64,000 nt of DNA from JALYNX01 sp963746905 (GTDB lineage: Bacteria > Actinomycetota > Acidimicrobiia > Spongiisociales > ZC4RG35), in contig CAVVCY010000003.1 in assembly GCA_963746905.1 (NCBI GenBank), positions 868,001 through 932,000 on the forward strand, read 5' to 3'. Every line of letters starts with the position of its first letter. The first letter of the stretch is position 1. Under the pieces are notes generated by a model. That model saw only the letters and a program-made list of their open reading frames with translations, was not told where the DNA came from and did not search any database. This document shows, in pieces, positions 44,833-54,352 of the stretch. Both the position numbers and the translations under genes were made by a program.

Positions 44833-45777
44833 ATGTCCACGATGAAGGCAGTTCGGATCCATAACTACGGCGGTCCCGAGGTGCTCACCTACGAGGATGC
44901 GCCTCGGCCGGAAGCCCGGGCCGGAGAAGTTGTGGTCAAGGTGCATGCCACCTCGGTCAACCCGTTCGACGTCGCGGTTCGTTCCGGATACCTGGCCGGC
45001 TACTTCGACTACACCCTGCCTTTGATCCTGGGAACGGATGTCGCCGGCGTCATCGAGGAAGTCGGAGACGGTGTTGAAGGCGTGTCGGTTGGCGACAGTG
45101 TCTACGGCAGGGCCGGCGTGATTCGCGACGGCGCATATGCTGAATACGCCGTGTTGCCAGCCACGGATGTGGCGGCCAAGCCCAAGACGCTCGACTTCCT
45201 CCATTCGGCCGCCATTCCGCACGTGGTCCTGACTGCCTGGCAGGCGTTGATCGAAGCCGGTGAGATCTCCGAGGGGCAGACGGTTCTCGTTCACGGAGCC
45301 GCAGGTGGCGTCGGCCACATGGCTGTCCAAATCGCGAAGACACGTGGGGCGACTGTGATAGGCACCGCATCCAAGAACATGGACTTTCTGCGCATGTTGG
45401 ACGTCGACCAGGAGATCGACTACTCGACGACTCCATTTGAAGATGTCGTGGTCGACGTGGATCTCGTCCTGGACGTCGTCGGAGGCGACACTCAGGAGCG
45501 CTCGTGGTCGGTCCTCAAGCCGGGAGGCATGCTTGTCTCGACGGTGCAGGCGCCAGATGTGGAAATCGCCCTCACCCATGGGGTGCGTCAGCACATGGTC
45601 ATGACGGCCCCGCCGATCGGGGAGACCCTGACCGAGGTCGCCGGAATGGTGGATGCCGGGATCATCGTGCCCGAGGTTTCCAAGGTGTTCTCGTTGTCCG
45701 AGATCCGACAGGCGCATGAGTTGATTGCCCTGGGGCACACGCGGGGCAAGATCGCGGTGCAGGTTGTGCCTGATTAG
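44833..45777 (+). CDS. NADP-dependent MDR oxidoreductase (quinone oxidoreductase-like)
   Basis: 314 residues from ATG 44833, with GGAG 6-7 bases upstream. Zinc-independent medium-chain reductase: MKAVRIHNYGGPEVLTYEDAPRP, HATSVNPFDVAVRSG, LGTDVAGVIEEVGDGVEGVSVGDSVYG, LTAWQALIEAGEISEGQTVLVHGAAGGVGHMAVQIAK (nucleotide fold), and VVGGDTQERSWSVLKPGGMLVS. Reduces quinones or enones. First gene of a plus-strand unit with enoyl-CoA hydratase and RidA. Confidence 0.9.
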   Translation: MSTMKAVRIHNYGGPEVLTYEDAPRPEARAGEVVVKVHATSVNPFDVAVRSGYLAGYFDYTLPLILGTDVAGVIEEVGDGVEGVSVGDSVYGRAGVIRDGAYAEYAVLPATDVAAKPKTLDFLHSAAIPHVVLTAWQALIEAGEISEGQTVLVHGAAGGVGHMAVQIAKTRGATVIGTASKNMDFLRMLDVDQEIDYSTTPFEDVVVDVDLVLDVVGGDTQERSWSVLKPGGMLVSTVQAPDVEIALTHGVRQHMVMTAPPIGETLTEVAGMVDAGIIVPEVSKVFSLSEIRQAHELIALGHTRGKIAVQVVPD

Positions 45778-45787
45778 CCTCGACTGA

Positions 45788-46615
45788 TTGAGCCCGCACC
45801 GAGCTTCCGCCGCCTTCACCGATTCCTGGGACCACTTCGATTTCGAGATCGATCAGGGGGTGGCCACGGTTACCTTCAACCGGCCCGATCGGCTGAATGC
45901 ACTGACTTTCGAGGTCTACGCGGACCTCCGCGATCTGCTTGGCGAGCTCGAGCATCGGGAAGATGTATCTGTCCTGGTGATCACCGGAAAAGGCCGCGGG
46001 TTCTGCTCCGGCGGTGATGTCGACGAGATCATCTCCAGGCTGCTGCAAATGGACTCAAGGGGCCTTCTCGAATTCACCCGCATGACCGGATCTGTCGTCG
46101 AGCGGATCCGACGGCTCCCGATTCCGGTGATTGCGGCGGTCAACGGGGTTGCTGCCGGTGCGGGGGCAGTCATCGCCCTCGCCTCCGACCTACGGATCAT
46201 GGCGCAGTCGGGTTCGTTCCAATTCCTTTTCACCAAGGTCGGGCTGGCTGGAGCGGACATGGGATCGGCTTACCTTCTCCCGAGGGTGGTTGGTCTCGGT
46301 CGGGCCACCGAGATGTTGCTACTCGGGGAGAAGATCGAGGCTGAGGCGGCGGTCGGCCTCGGTCTGGCCTCGAAAGTCGTTGCCGATGGTGATCTGGCCT
46401 CCGAGGTGGGGGGTCTAGCGAGGCGTCTCGCCGACGGGCCCACGCTGGCATTCGGAGCCACCAAGGTCCTGATCGGCCGGGAGCTCGACATGGACCTGGC
46501 CTCGGCGATCGAGCTGGAGGCGTACACCCAGGCGCTGTTGATGACCACCAGGGACCACGCCGAGTTCTACGAGGCGTTCACCGGGAAGAGACCGCCGGTA
46601 TGGGAGGGACGATGA
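45788..46615 (+). CDS. Enoyl-CoA hydratase/isomerase family protein
   Basis: 275 residues, TTG start with no better candidate. Crotonase fold: VATVTFNRPDRLNALT, VLVITGKGRGFCSGGDVDEI (oxyanion hole GxGrgFCsGGD), PVIAAVNGVAAGAGAVIALASDLRIMAQSGSFQFLFTKVGLAGADMGSAYLLPRVVG. The acidic pair of classic hydratases is partly replaced (GADMGS), so it may be an isomerase or a specialised member. Start 11 bases after the MDR gene; overlaps RidA. Confidence 0.9.
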   Translation: MSPHRASAAFTDSWDHFDFEIDQGVATVTFNRPDRLNALTFEVYADLRDLLGELEHREDVSVLVITGKGRGFCSGGDVDEIISRLLQMDSRGLLEFTRMTGSVVERIRRLPIPVIAAVNGVAAGAGAVIALASDLRIMAQSGSFQFLFTKVGLAGADMGSAYLLPRVVGLGRATEMLLLGEKIEAEAAVGLGLASKVVADGDLASEVGGLARRLADGPTLAFGATKVLIGRELDMDLASAIELEAYTQALLMTTRDHAEFYEAFTGKRPPVWEGR

Positions 46616-47016
46616 GCGGGCATCACTTGTTCAACCCCGACGACCTGACCCCGCCTTATGGCTTCTCCCACGGGGCGCTGGCGAAGTCCGGAAGGACCCT
46701 TTACGTCGCTGGTCAGACCGGTCATCACCCTGACCTCAGCATCGACGACGGGCTCGTCGAGCAATTCGCGCAGGCGTGTCAATCGATGGCCCACGTCATC
46801 GAGGAGGCAGGCGGGGCGCCGGACGATCTGGTGTCCCTCACCATCTACACGACCGAGCTCGGCAACTACCGCGAGAACCTGGGCCCGATTGGAGAGGCCT
46901 ACCGCGAGGTTTTTGGCCGACACTTCCCCCCGATGGCGCTGATCGGTGTTTCCGAGCTCTTCGACACTCGTGCGGTGGTTGAGCTGGTCGGGGTGGCAGT
47001 GATCGGATCTGACTAG
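46612..47016 (+). CDS. RidA/YjgF family enamine/imine deaminase
   Basis: 134 residues, ATG overlapping the previous stop, GGGAGGGA upstream. YGFSHGALAKSGRTLYVAGQTG, DLVSLTIYTTELGNYRENLGPIGEAYREVFGRHFPPMALIGVSELFDTRAVVELVGVAVI. The usual catalytic Arg in the ...R.av.V..L region is R in DTRAVVEL. Such proteins hydrolyse reactive 2-aminoacrylate-type imines, and some are 2-aminomuconate deaminases. Location beside tryptophan catabolic genes makes the latter conceivable (inference). Confidence 0.88.
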   Translation: MSGHHLFNPDDLTPPYGFSHGALAKSGRTLYVAGQTGHHPDLSIDDGLVEQFAQACQSMAHVIEEAGGAPDDLVSLTIYTTELGNYRENLGPIGEAYREVFGRHFPPMALIGVSELFDTRAVVELVGVAVIGSD

Positions 47017-48146
47017 AGCCCGGCCAACACGGCGGCCAGACGGTCGACGTCGTCTTCGTCGTGATAGATGCCAAAGCCGATGCGAAGCCGGTCGGCTCGA
47101 TAGTCGGTAACGACACCGCGCTCGTGAAGCGCCCGATAGACGTCACCGGCATGCTCGGATCTGACCGTCAAGAAGTTCCCTCTCTCAGCCGGCTCCGCTG
47201 GGACCAGCTCGCCGGGCAGGCTGCCCGATTCCAACAGATGCCCCTGGAGGCTGATGACATGAGCGCGGATGTCAGCGACGGTCACGTTCATGTCTGCCAG
47301 CCATGACTGCACCGCCCGCATCCGATAGATGCCGGAGACGTCGTAGGTGGCTCCTGCGAATCTCGAGCCATCCTCGGAATATGGAATCTGACCGCTGACT
47401 CCGCTCTCGAGCTGGCCGAACCCGGCGTACCACCCGGTGTCGATCGGCCTCGGGCCGTAGCCCGGAGGAGAGTGGAGAAAGCAGGCCCCTTCGCCGGCCA
47501 TGGCGTACTTGTAGCCGCCGGCAAGGAAAAAGACTCGGTCCTGGATGGCGCCGACGTTGTTGGGTCGGGCCATGAAGGCGTGATAGCCGTCGACGACCAC
47601 GAAGGCCCGATCCTCTGAGACTGCGGAAACAACGCGATCGATGTCGGGCACCACGAAGCCCGAGTCGAAGAACACCTGGCTCAAGTAGATCAGGTCATGG
47701 ACTCCGGCTCGTGCCTCCCGGGTGAAGCGATCGGCGAACGTGTCGAAGGGCTCTGCACTGATTCGGTCCACAATGGCAAGACCCGCCTCTTCCCATCGCC
47801 GTGACTGGCGATTGAAGGAGTGGAACTCGGCGTCCGTGGTGAGGATCCGGACGGGTGGCTCGAGACAGGAGAAGATTCTGGTCAGGAAGTCGTGAGTGTT
47901 GGGGCCGAAGGTGAGAGTGGTCGGGTCGGCTAAGCCGAGGACCGAAGCGACCATCTGTTGGGTCTCGGGGATCACGGTCCCGAACACGTGCTCCCATTTG
48001 TCGTCCGCCAGCCGGGCAGCGTCCATCCAGGCCTCGTGCTGGGCGTCATAAGAGGCGTCGGGCCAGGGGTGGTGGGAGTGGGCCGCAAAGTGGAGGCGAT
48101 TCGGTGCCGCGTCGAAAAACCGCGAGAAACCAGGTTTCAGGTTCAT
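47013..48146 (-). CDS. kynU: Kynureninase-like PLP enzyme (aminotransferase class V fold)
   Basis: 377 residues. PLP-binding Lys213 lies in AGGYKYAMAGEGACFLHSPP; VVVDGYHAFMARP supplies the pyridoxal-ring Asp; N-terminal FAAHSHHPWP and GPNTHDFLTRIF are substrate-side motifs. It is shorter than classic kynureninase, so the assignment leans on its start overlapping the tryptophan 2,3-dioxygenase stop by 4 bases. It would split kynurenine to anthranilate and alanine. A different class V reaction cannot be excluded. Confidence 0.72.
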   Translation of the reverse strand: MNLKPGFSRFFDAAPNRLHFAAHSHHPWPDASYDAQHEAWMDAARLADDKWEHVFGTVIPETQQMVASVLGLADPTTLTFGPNTHDFLTRIFSCLEPPVRILTTDAEFHSFNRQSRRWEEAGLAIVDRISAEPFDTFADRFTREARAGVHDLIYLSQVFFDSGFVVPDIDRVVSAVSEDRAFVVVDGYHAFMARPNNVGAIQDRVFFLAGGYKYAMAGEGACFLHSPPGYGPRPIDTGWYAGFGQLESGVSGQIPYSEDGSRFAGATYDVSGIYRMRAVQSWLADMNVTVADIRAHVISLQGHLLESGSLPGELVPAEPAERGNFLTVRSEHAGDVYRALHERGVVTDYRADRLRIGFGIYHDEDDVDRLAAVLAGL

Positions 48147-49228
48147 CCCTGGTACCGGAATCTCATCGCCTCCACGACATCAACGGGCAGGGGTGGACGG
48201 CTCTCCCGAGGGATGAGAAAAGTCGAGAGGTCGAACAGGTCCCCGAAGACGCGACTTCGCTCCGCAGCCTTCTCCAGGTACTTGGCGCCGGCAGAGCCCC
48301 CAGTCCCGATGCGGCGTCCGATCATCCGCAACGCCATCTGGGCGTGACGATGCCGCCATGCGGTGAACCCCTCGTCAATGTCCATGAGCAACTCCAGCAT
48401 CTGATATGGCTCGTGGAGGGCGGGCTGGTCGCGATAGAGGTTGATGAACAGAGCTGCCTGAAAAGCGCGATGGCTCAGTCGCCGCCGCCCCGTCTTTTGC
48501 TGCTCCACGTGTTTCGCCTCGTCAAATAGGGCCTCGTATGCCTCCATGGTGAGGGCGAATTCCTTGAGCTGGGCCTCACGCTCTTCTGGGGTCAGATTTG
48601 GGTTGGCGGCCACCACCTCGCGATCTGCCTCGAGTCTTGCCCGAACCGCCTCCTGGAACGCATCGCGGAATTGGAAGCCACCGCTCTCCAAGAACGGGGT
48701 CCGCTCCAGCCATTGCTCGACGAGATCGAAGATCGACGGCTCGCTTTCCACCGACTCGACGGTGGCTCGGTCCTCCGGTGTGAATCTGGCGGTGTAGGTG
48801 GCTCCGGCCAGAAGCAGGCGGTCCTCGGGTCGGATCCCGAGTTTGTTCTCGACCAACCGGAACTGGGCCGACTGGAAGCCGGAAGCGGGGAAGAGGTGGT
48901 CCCTGAAGTCGAGGAAGTCGAGCGGGGTCATCGTCTCCAGCACGGCGACCTGTTGGATCAGGACTCTCTGGATCTCGACAATGCGGCGGAGCCGGCTCAC
49001 CGCGACGCCCATGTCCTGCTCGTCAACCAGATCCCTGCCGAAAATCAGGAGCAGGTCATCGAGCTCCCAGAGGATCTGCTTGAACCAGAGCTCGTAGGCC
49101 TGATGCACGATCACGAAGAGCATCTCGTCATGAACCGTCTTGCCTGCTCGCTCGCTCTCCAATGCTTGAGCGGAGAGGAGCTTGTCGAGTTGGAGGTAGT
49201 TGCCGTAGTAGAGGTGTTGATCCGGCAT
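48143..49228 (-). CDS. kynA: Tryptophan 2,3-dioxygenase
   Basis: 361 residues. YYGNYLQLDKLLSAQ, VHDEMLFVIVHQAYELWFKQILWELDDLL (haem/substrate helix), LDFLDFRDHLFPASGFQSAQFRLVENKLG and FTAWRHRHAQMALRMIGRRIGTGGSAGAKYLEKA (proximal His region, substrate-binding RIGTGGSAG) are all clear. Oxidises tryptophan to N-formylkynurenine. Longer than many bacterial TDOs (about 280), with a middle insertion around residues 140-230 as in animal-type enzymes. Upstream lies a palindromic repeat. Confidence 0.95.
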   Translation of the reverse strand: MPDQHLYYGNYLQLDKLLSAQALESERAGKTVHDEMLFVIVHQAYELWFKQILWELDDLLLIFGRDLVDEQDMGVAVSRLRRIVEIQRVLIQQVAVLETMTPLDFLDFRDHLFPASGFQSAQFRLVENKLGIRPEDRLLLAGATYTARFTPEDRATVESVESEPSIFDLVEQWLERTPFLESGGFQFRDAFQEAVRARLEADREVVAANPNLTPEEREAQLKEFALTMEAYEALFDEAKHVEQQKTGRRRLSHRAFQAALFINLYRDQPALHEPYQMLELLMDIDEGFTAWRHRHAQMALRMIGRRIGTGGSAGAKYLEKAAERSRVFGDLFDLSTFLIPRESRPPLPVDVVEAMRFRYQG

Positions 49229-49239
49229 GGTGGGAAGCT

Positions 49240-49305
49240 AGTGCCCCCCTCCCGGCTTCGCCGGCTCTCCCCCCAACGCTCACTCCGTTCGCTGGGAGGA
49301 GAAAC
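49240..49305. repeat. Palindromic intergenic repeat, copy C (kynA-SDR gap)
   Basis: AGTGCCCCCCTC, hairpin CCGGC-TTC-GCCGG, CTCCCCCCAACG, CTCACTCCGTTCGCTGG, GAGGAGAAAC. Same modules and order as copy A; first 12 bases identical to copy B. The last 26 bases are read as the C-terminal codons and stop of the SDR gene on the minus strand. Confidence 0.6.
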
Positions 49306-50095
49306 CGGTCCACTCCACGGACCGCTCCCACAGCTCCGCAGCCACTTCGTCGTCGGTCGCGAGCGGTGATGCCGGATGGATCTGACGTCGGGCGTAGTAG
49401 AGGCCAGATTGGCCGGCCACCTCGTTGGAGGTGGCACACCAGATGACGGTGTCTGCCGCCTCCTCGGCGGTCAAAAGGGTGCTGCCGGCCAAAGCTCGCA
49501 CTCCCCAAGGGATGAGGCTGGTGTCGGTCAGGCCGGGGTGCACGGCGTGGCATTCCAATTCTGGATTTCGGCGTGCCAACTCACGGGTGAAGAGGATGTT
49601 GGCCGTCTTCGTCGTGGCGTAGTAGCCGAGACCGAACGGCACCCAGCCCTTCCCACGCACCCGCTCCAGATGCAGCTTGCGGGCTCGATAGTGCCAATCA
49701 CTCGAAACGGTCACCACGCGTGACCGCTCGACCAACGTCGGCGCCAGTTGGCTGGTGAGCAGGAAGTGCCCGAGATGGTTCACCGCCCAATGAATTTCGA
49801 ACCCGTCCACGGTCACACCGTTGGTGGCGCCGACTCCCGCGTTGTTGATCAGGATGTCGAGCTGGCGCCCGGTCTCGACGAAGGTCGCCGCCGCTTCGCG
49901 CACCGAGGCGAGTGAGGCAAGGTCCAGGTGGAGAAACTCGGCGGACCCACCCTCGCCTCTGATCTGATCGACTACGGCCTGGGTTCTCTCCCGGGACCGA
50001 CCGGCGGCGACGATGTGCAGCCCGAGCCCGGAGAGAGCGAGAGCCGTCGCACGGCCAATTCCCGACGAAGGCCCGGTGACCAGAGCGATTTTCAC
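49280..50095 (-). CDS. Short-chain dehydrogenase/reductase
   Basis: 271 residues, GTG start. Rossmann motif VTGPSSGIGRATALALSGLG (TGxxxGIG), NNAGVGA, SSDWHYRARK with YYATTKTANILFTRELA (YxxxK is Y-A-T-T-K). Resembles retinol-dehydrogenase/WW-domain-type SDRs. The final residues TGFSSQRTE and the stop are encoded by repeat copy C, so the native C-terminus may have been replaced. TACGGT 8 bases before GTG suggests leaderless expression, divergent from the CoA ligase. Confidence 0.88.
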   Translation of the reverse strand: MKIALVTGPSSGIGRATALALSGLGLHIVAAGRSRERTQAVVDQIRGEGGSAEFLHLDLASLASVREAAATFVETGRQLDILINNAGVGATNGVTVDGFEIHWAVNHLGHFLLTSQLAPTLVERSRVVTVSSDWHYRARKLHLERVRGKGWVPFGLGYYATTKTANILFTRELARRNPELECHAVHPGLTDTSLIPWGVRALAGSTLLTAEEAADTVIWCATSNEVAGQSGLYYARRQIHPASPLATDDEVAAELWERSVEWTGFSSQRTE

Positions 50096-50131
50096 CGGTG
50101 AGAACCGTAGTGCCGACTAGGTTCGCTATCC

Positions 50132-51632
50132 GTGAACACGTGGCCCGAGCGTCTCAACGTGGACCGATTCTTGCTTCGGGATCGACTCGAGGAGGGCCTC
50201 GGGAGCGTTGTCGCCCTTCATCTCGACGATCGCCAGGTGACCTTTCACGAAGTGGACGCGGCGGCGTCTTCAGTAGGGGCGATGCTTGCCGACCTCGGAG
50301 TCGGGCATCAGGACCGGGTGTTGATCATCCTCCCCGACGGCCTGGCGTACGTCGCTGCCCTCTTTGGCATCTTCCGGATAGGTGCGGTGGCGATCATGCT
50401 CAACCCGGGTCTGACCGTCGAGGCCATGGCGGTGATCATCCGAACCTCCCGGGCCGCCGCTGTCATCGTGCATGGCGACCATCTCGCCCACTTCCGCCAG
50501 GCGGCGGACATGGGCGGGTGGCAGCCACGGGAGCTGGTGGTTGACGAGGGACTTGCTCTGTCGGGAGGCGAGATCGACACCTTCGACACCGCGGCAGCAG
50601 ACCCGGCCCTCTGGCTCTTCTCCGGGGGCACGACCGGGGCTCCCAAAGCCGTGCCGCAGAGCCATCGCAGCCTGGCCAATACCACCCGGCTCTACGGTCA
50701 GGGTGCTCTGGGCCTCACGAGGGAAGACACCACGATTGCCGTGCCCAAGCTCTATTTCGGATACGCCACCGGATCGAATCTCTTCTTCCCGCTCTCAGTT
50801 GGTGCTTCCACAGTGTTGTTTCCGGGTCCCCCGACCCCTGGAGCAATTGTGGAGCGGATCGGGCGACACCGGGCGACGGTCCTGGTGACGGTCCCGTCGG
50901 CGGTGAACCAGTTGCTTTCGGATCCGACCGCCTCCCGGGCTGAGCTCGATTCGCTTCGATTCGCGACGACGGCCGGCGAGGCGCTGCCTGAGACGCTCTA
51001 CCACCGCTGGAAAGACCGGTATGGGGTTGAGCTCCTCGATGGCCTGGGCACCGCCGAGATGTGGCACATCTTTGTCACCAACACCCTCGGTGATGTCCGT
51101 CCCGGGACTTTGGGCAAGGTGGTCCCCGGGTTCGAGATCAAGGCATGCGACGAGGATGGAGCCGAGGTGTCTGCCGGCGAGGTCGGGCGTCTCTGGGTCA
51201 GAGGGGAGTCTCTCGGGCCCGGCTATTGGGAGAACCCCGAGAAGACAGCCGACGCGTTCCGCGGGGAATGGTTCGTCGGCGGTGACCTGGTCTCCATCGA
51301 CGAGGACGTCTTACGTGACTCATCGCGGCCGGGCCGATGACGCCATCAAGGTGAAAGGCAAATGGTTCCGGCCTCAGGAGGTGGAGTCCACGCTCCTCGA
51401 CCACGAGGCGGTCCGAGAGTGCGCGGTGGTGGCAGTCAATGACGCCGACGGCCTGGCCAGGCCGATCGCATTCGTTGTCGCCGACGACGTCGAAGAGCAG
51501 GAATTGATCGACTGGGTGCTCTCACACCTCGAGCCGTACAAGCACCCGCGTCGGGTCTACTTCGTCGATGAGCTTCCTCAAACCCATCTTGGGAAGGTGG
51601 ACCGATCGGCCCTCAGGCGCATGGCCGGCTAG
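50132..51632 (+). CDS. Benzoate/anthranilate-type acyl-CoA synthetase (AMP-forming), single frameshift
   Basis: About 499 residues when repaired. ANL-family motifs: LWLFSGGTTGAPKAVPQSHRSL (P-loop), PKLYFGYATGSNLFFPLSVGASTVLFPGPPTP (typical of benzoate-CoA ligases), LDGLGTAEMWHIFV, GEWFVGGDLVSIDED, then after an extra base near 51308 SYVTHRGRADDAIKVKGKWFRPQEVES and the catalytic Lys in LPQTHLGKVDRSAL. Activates a benzoate-like acid; the adjoining kynureninase suggests anthranilate (inference). GTG start, TAGGTT 8 bases upstream (leaderless type). Confidence 0.87.
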
Positions 51633-52198
51633 GAGGGCTCGATCTCCTCTCGAACCCTCACCGGGCCCTTTCCCTCTGGGTGGCGCCCCGCCTTGTCGCA
51701 GTAGAAGAGGCGCGCCTCATCCATGAACTTCGAAGGGTCGCCGTCATAGGGAATCAGCGGGCCCATCCCTGCGCTCCGATGGGAATAGTCGATGTAGCCG
51801 AGGACGATCGGGATCTCGGCTCCGGCCGCAATCTGGAGAAAGCCGGACTTCCAGAAAGGGGCAGCCTTCCTCGTTCCCTCCGGGGCCATGACCAGGACCA
51901 TCCGGTCCGAGCGGTTGATCGCGTCGATCACCTGCTGTACCAGCCCGCCGGGCTTCGATCGGTCGACCGGGATCCCGCCAAGCCATCGGAAGAAGTAGCC
52001 GAAGGGCCAGCGGAACAAGGTGTGCTTGCCGATGAAGGATGCCTTCATCCGATAGTGATGCAAGGCCCCGAGGAAGAGGATGAAGTCCCAGTTTGTCGTG
52101 TGTGGGGCCCCGATGACGATCACCTTGGGGAGGTCAGGAAGGTCCCCGGTGAACCTCCAGCCGGTGAGTTTCAGCAACTTGTCGACGAGCCAGGTCAC
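51629..52198 (-). CDS. PlsC-like 1-acyl-sn-glycerol-3-phosphate acyltransferase
   Basis: 189 residues. Lysophospholipid acyltransferase block I is APHTTNWDFILFLGAL (HxxxxD), block II KHTLFRWPFGYFFRWLGGIPVDR, block III VMAPEGTRKAAPFWKSGFLQIA (PEGTR) and PIVLGYIDYSHR. Acylates a lysophosphatidate or another membrane lipid acceptor. Shares its 3' end with the convergent CoA ligase. Confidence 0.9.
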   Translation of the reverse strand: MTWLVDKLLKLTGWRFTGDLPDLPKVIVIGAPHTTNWDFILFLGALHHYRMKASFIGKHTLFRWPFGYFFRWLGGIPVDRSKPGGLVQQVIDAINRSDRMVLVMAPEGTRKAAPFWKSGFLQIAAGAEIPIVLGYIDYSHRSAGMGPLIPYDGDPSKFMDEARLFYCDKAGRHPEGKGPVRVREEIEPS

Positions 52199-52236
52199 GG
52201 ACCGGCATGCTTCCAGACGTCGGCGTCAATGCCGAA

Positions 52237-53866
52237 TCATTCGACCTGGATCGGGGCGGTTCGAAACCCGTCCTGATCGACCCAGACATACGACGGTTGG
52301 CCGGCGACTGCTTCGACGATCTGCGCCGCCATGGCATCGTCTATGACGCCCAACCCATCGGTTCGATAGTGAACGCGGAGACGTGCCTCCTTGGGGAAGC
52401 TTGTCGCCAGGGGGCCGGGGTGGGAGCAGATGACCGTGACGGAGAAGGGGGCGCCCACCGGGGTCACGCTCTTTGGACCGTCGGCCCGGATCACGGTGAA
52501 TAGATGCCAGGTGGCGATGCCGGCCAGGACTGTGAGCGTGACCGAAGTCGCCAATGACGAGGTCGACTGCCCACTGTCGCCCAACGCCGCCTGGAATGCG
52601 ACCACGAGGACGGCGATCAGGGCTCCCGCCGCGGTGAGGCCGAGGATGAAGGCCATGCCTACGAGGTAGACCCGGCGCTGGATGAATCGCACTTCTTCCA
52701 AGCGATGTTCTTGCGACGACCGCCAGAAGTAGCGCCACACGGCCCCGGCGACGATGACGGTCAGACCCAGCGTTATCAGCCCTTGATTGGTCGCGTCGCC
52801 AGCCAGTGGTGTGTCCCAGATCGAGGCCACCAACGCCGTGCCTGCGCCAACCAGAGTCCCGAGGCCGATCGCGGCCATCGAGTAGCCATAGCCTATGACG
52901 GCGCGGTTTCGTGATTCTCCCGATCCGTCGGCGGTGATGGATCCAGGCTGCGAGGGCAACCACCAGTCCAGCCGCGCTGTTGGGCAGTGAATCGAAATAG
53001 GTGGCGGCATCGACGTCAGAGGCGGTCGCGTAGCCGATTGCTTCGCCCAGGATCACGACTCCCAGGCCGAGGGCACTTGCCAAGCCGGTTACCGAGGCGG
53101 CTCCGAGGTACAAGGAGCGGAGAACCGTGGGCTCCTCGTCCCAGGCCGGCAGCCATCTCCATGCCCAGATCAACGCCCCGGTGACCAGGAGGGCGATGGA
53201 AACGACGACCTCGGAGCGCGACGTCGCAAGGGAGCCATTGGTGACGGCGTCGAAAACAAGCTCGAAGAGCCAGGCGAGCAATCCCTGGAGGCCGATGGCG
53301 AGGGCGATAAGGGAGACGCCAGATCCGATCAGCCGAGGCAACTCGGCTGCGTCGCCGGCGGGTCGATCCTGGCGCGCCGCCCACCAGTGAAATGCAACGA
53401 CCCCGCCGTAAATGATCAGGTTGGTCCAGCGATCGCTTCCGCCGTCTTCGGCCATCGCGCGGGCCACCTGCGTCACACTGCTGAAAAATGCGGTCAGGAA
53501 GACGACCTCGATCGCTGCCAGGTAAACCGGCCACCCTGGCAATGACGGATACAGCCTCCTCCGCCGAGCCTGGCGTCGCCAGAGGAAGAAGCTGATCGGC
53601 GATGCCACGACCAAGCCGGCGAGTGCCGCCGCGATCTCATTGGTGTTGTCACCGGCGAGTTGACCACCGGCCATCCCGGCCCGAGCCAGCCGGGCGAGAG
53701 AGAAGGTGGCGATCCCGACGGCAATCGCCAGGATCACGTAGGGGAGTATGTCGACCCCTTCCTGCTCCGGTTGATCTGGATGGCGATTCCAAAGCCGGGA
53801 GATGAGGAGACCAATCCCGGCCAGGATGATCAACAGGATCACGACTGCGAATATGGCGGAGCTCAT
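52237..53866 (-). CDS. Multi-pass membrane protein (DUF5671-like), single frameshift
   Basis: About 542 residues when repaired. At least twelve hydrophobic segments: N-terminal anchor about 5-24, then repeated pairs/quartets of helices (YVILAIAVGIATFSLARLAR, GWPVYLAAIEVVFLTAFFSSV, LIALAIGLQGLLAWLF and so on). The first half reads to WIHHRRRIG; an extra base in the CCC run at 52919-52921 shifts the frame, after which ESRNRAVIGYGYSMAAIGLGTLVGAGTAL continues. YFWRSSQEHRLEEVRFIQRRVYLVGMAF resembles DUF5671 proteins (tentative). Function unknown. Starts 4 bases after the upstream gene ends. Confidence 0.7.
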
Positions 53867-53870
53867 CGGA

Positions 53871-54299
53871 TCAGCATTCTGTCGCCGCGTAGTAGGGCCA
53901 GACCGGTTGCTGGATCAGCCACGTGCCGTCGTGGTTGAGCAGGTTGAACCATTCTTGCCATTCACTGAGCCCGCCGAACGGGTCGTTTGAAGGCTGACTC
54001 ATGTTGACCACGACGGTGGCCTGGGTCTCGTCGCCCTCGACGCTCTCCAGCGAGGCAGAAACGCCCTCCACGTCAGACCCCGGGCCAAGGTTGGTGTCAC
54101 ACTCACCTTCGGTGAGCGCCGCCGCCGCGTCCTTGTCACCAGCGAACACCGCTTGGAGGTATGCCTGAACGGTGCCTTCAGGAGTCGAAGGGTCAAGCTC
54201 CGGTGTCTTCCGGAGCACCCCAGCCGTCACCAGGGCCACGACCACAAGCACTCCCACCGTTGGGAGCAACCAGCCTGGAAGCTTGCGTTCGCCGGCCAC
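53871..54299 (-). CDS. Membrane-anchored small secreted-domain protein
   Basis: 142 residues from a GTG at 54299. Short basic N-terminus, one membrane helix (about 10-30), then an NTF2/DUF4878-like domain: PSTPEGTVQAYLQAVFAGDKDAAAALTEGECDTN...EDETQATVVV-like (GDETQATVVVNM) and WFNLLNHDGTWLIQQPVWPYYAATEC. The pattern of one helix plus a lumazine/SnoaL-like ligand fold is common in actinobacterial cell-envelope proteins of unknown role. Operon with the following multi-pass protein. Confidence 0.68.
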   Translation of the reverse strand: MAGERKLPGWLLPTVGVLVVVALVTAGVLRKTPELDPSTPEGTVQAYLQAVFAGDKDAAAALTEGECDTNLGPGSDVEGVSASLESVEGDETQATVVVNMSQPSNDPFGGLSEWQEWFNLLNHDGTWLIQQPVWPYYAATEC

Positions 54300-54352
54300 G
54301 AAGTCAGTGTCGCATATGTTGTGGGCGGGGCGTGAGCTTCCCTCGCCTCCGG

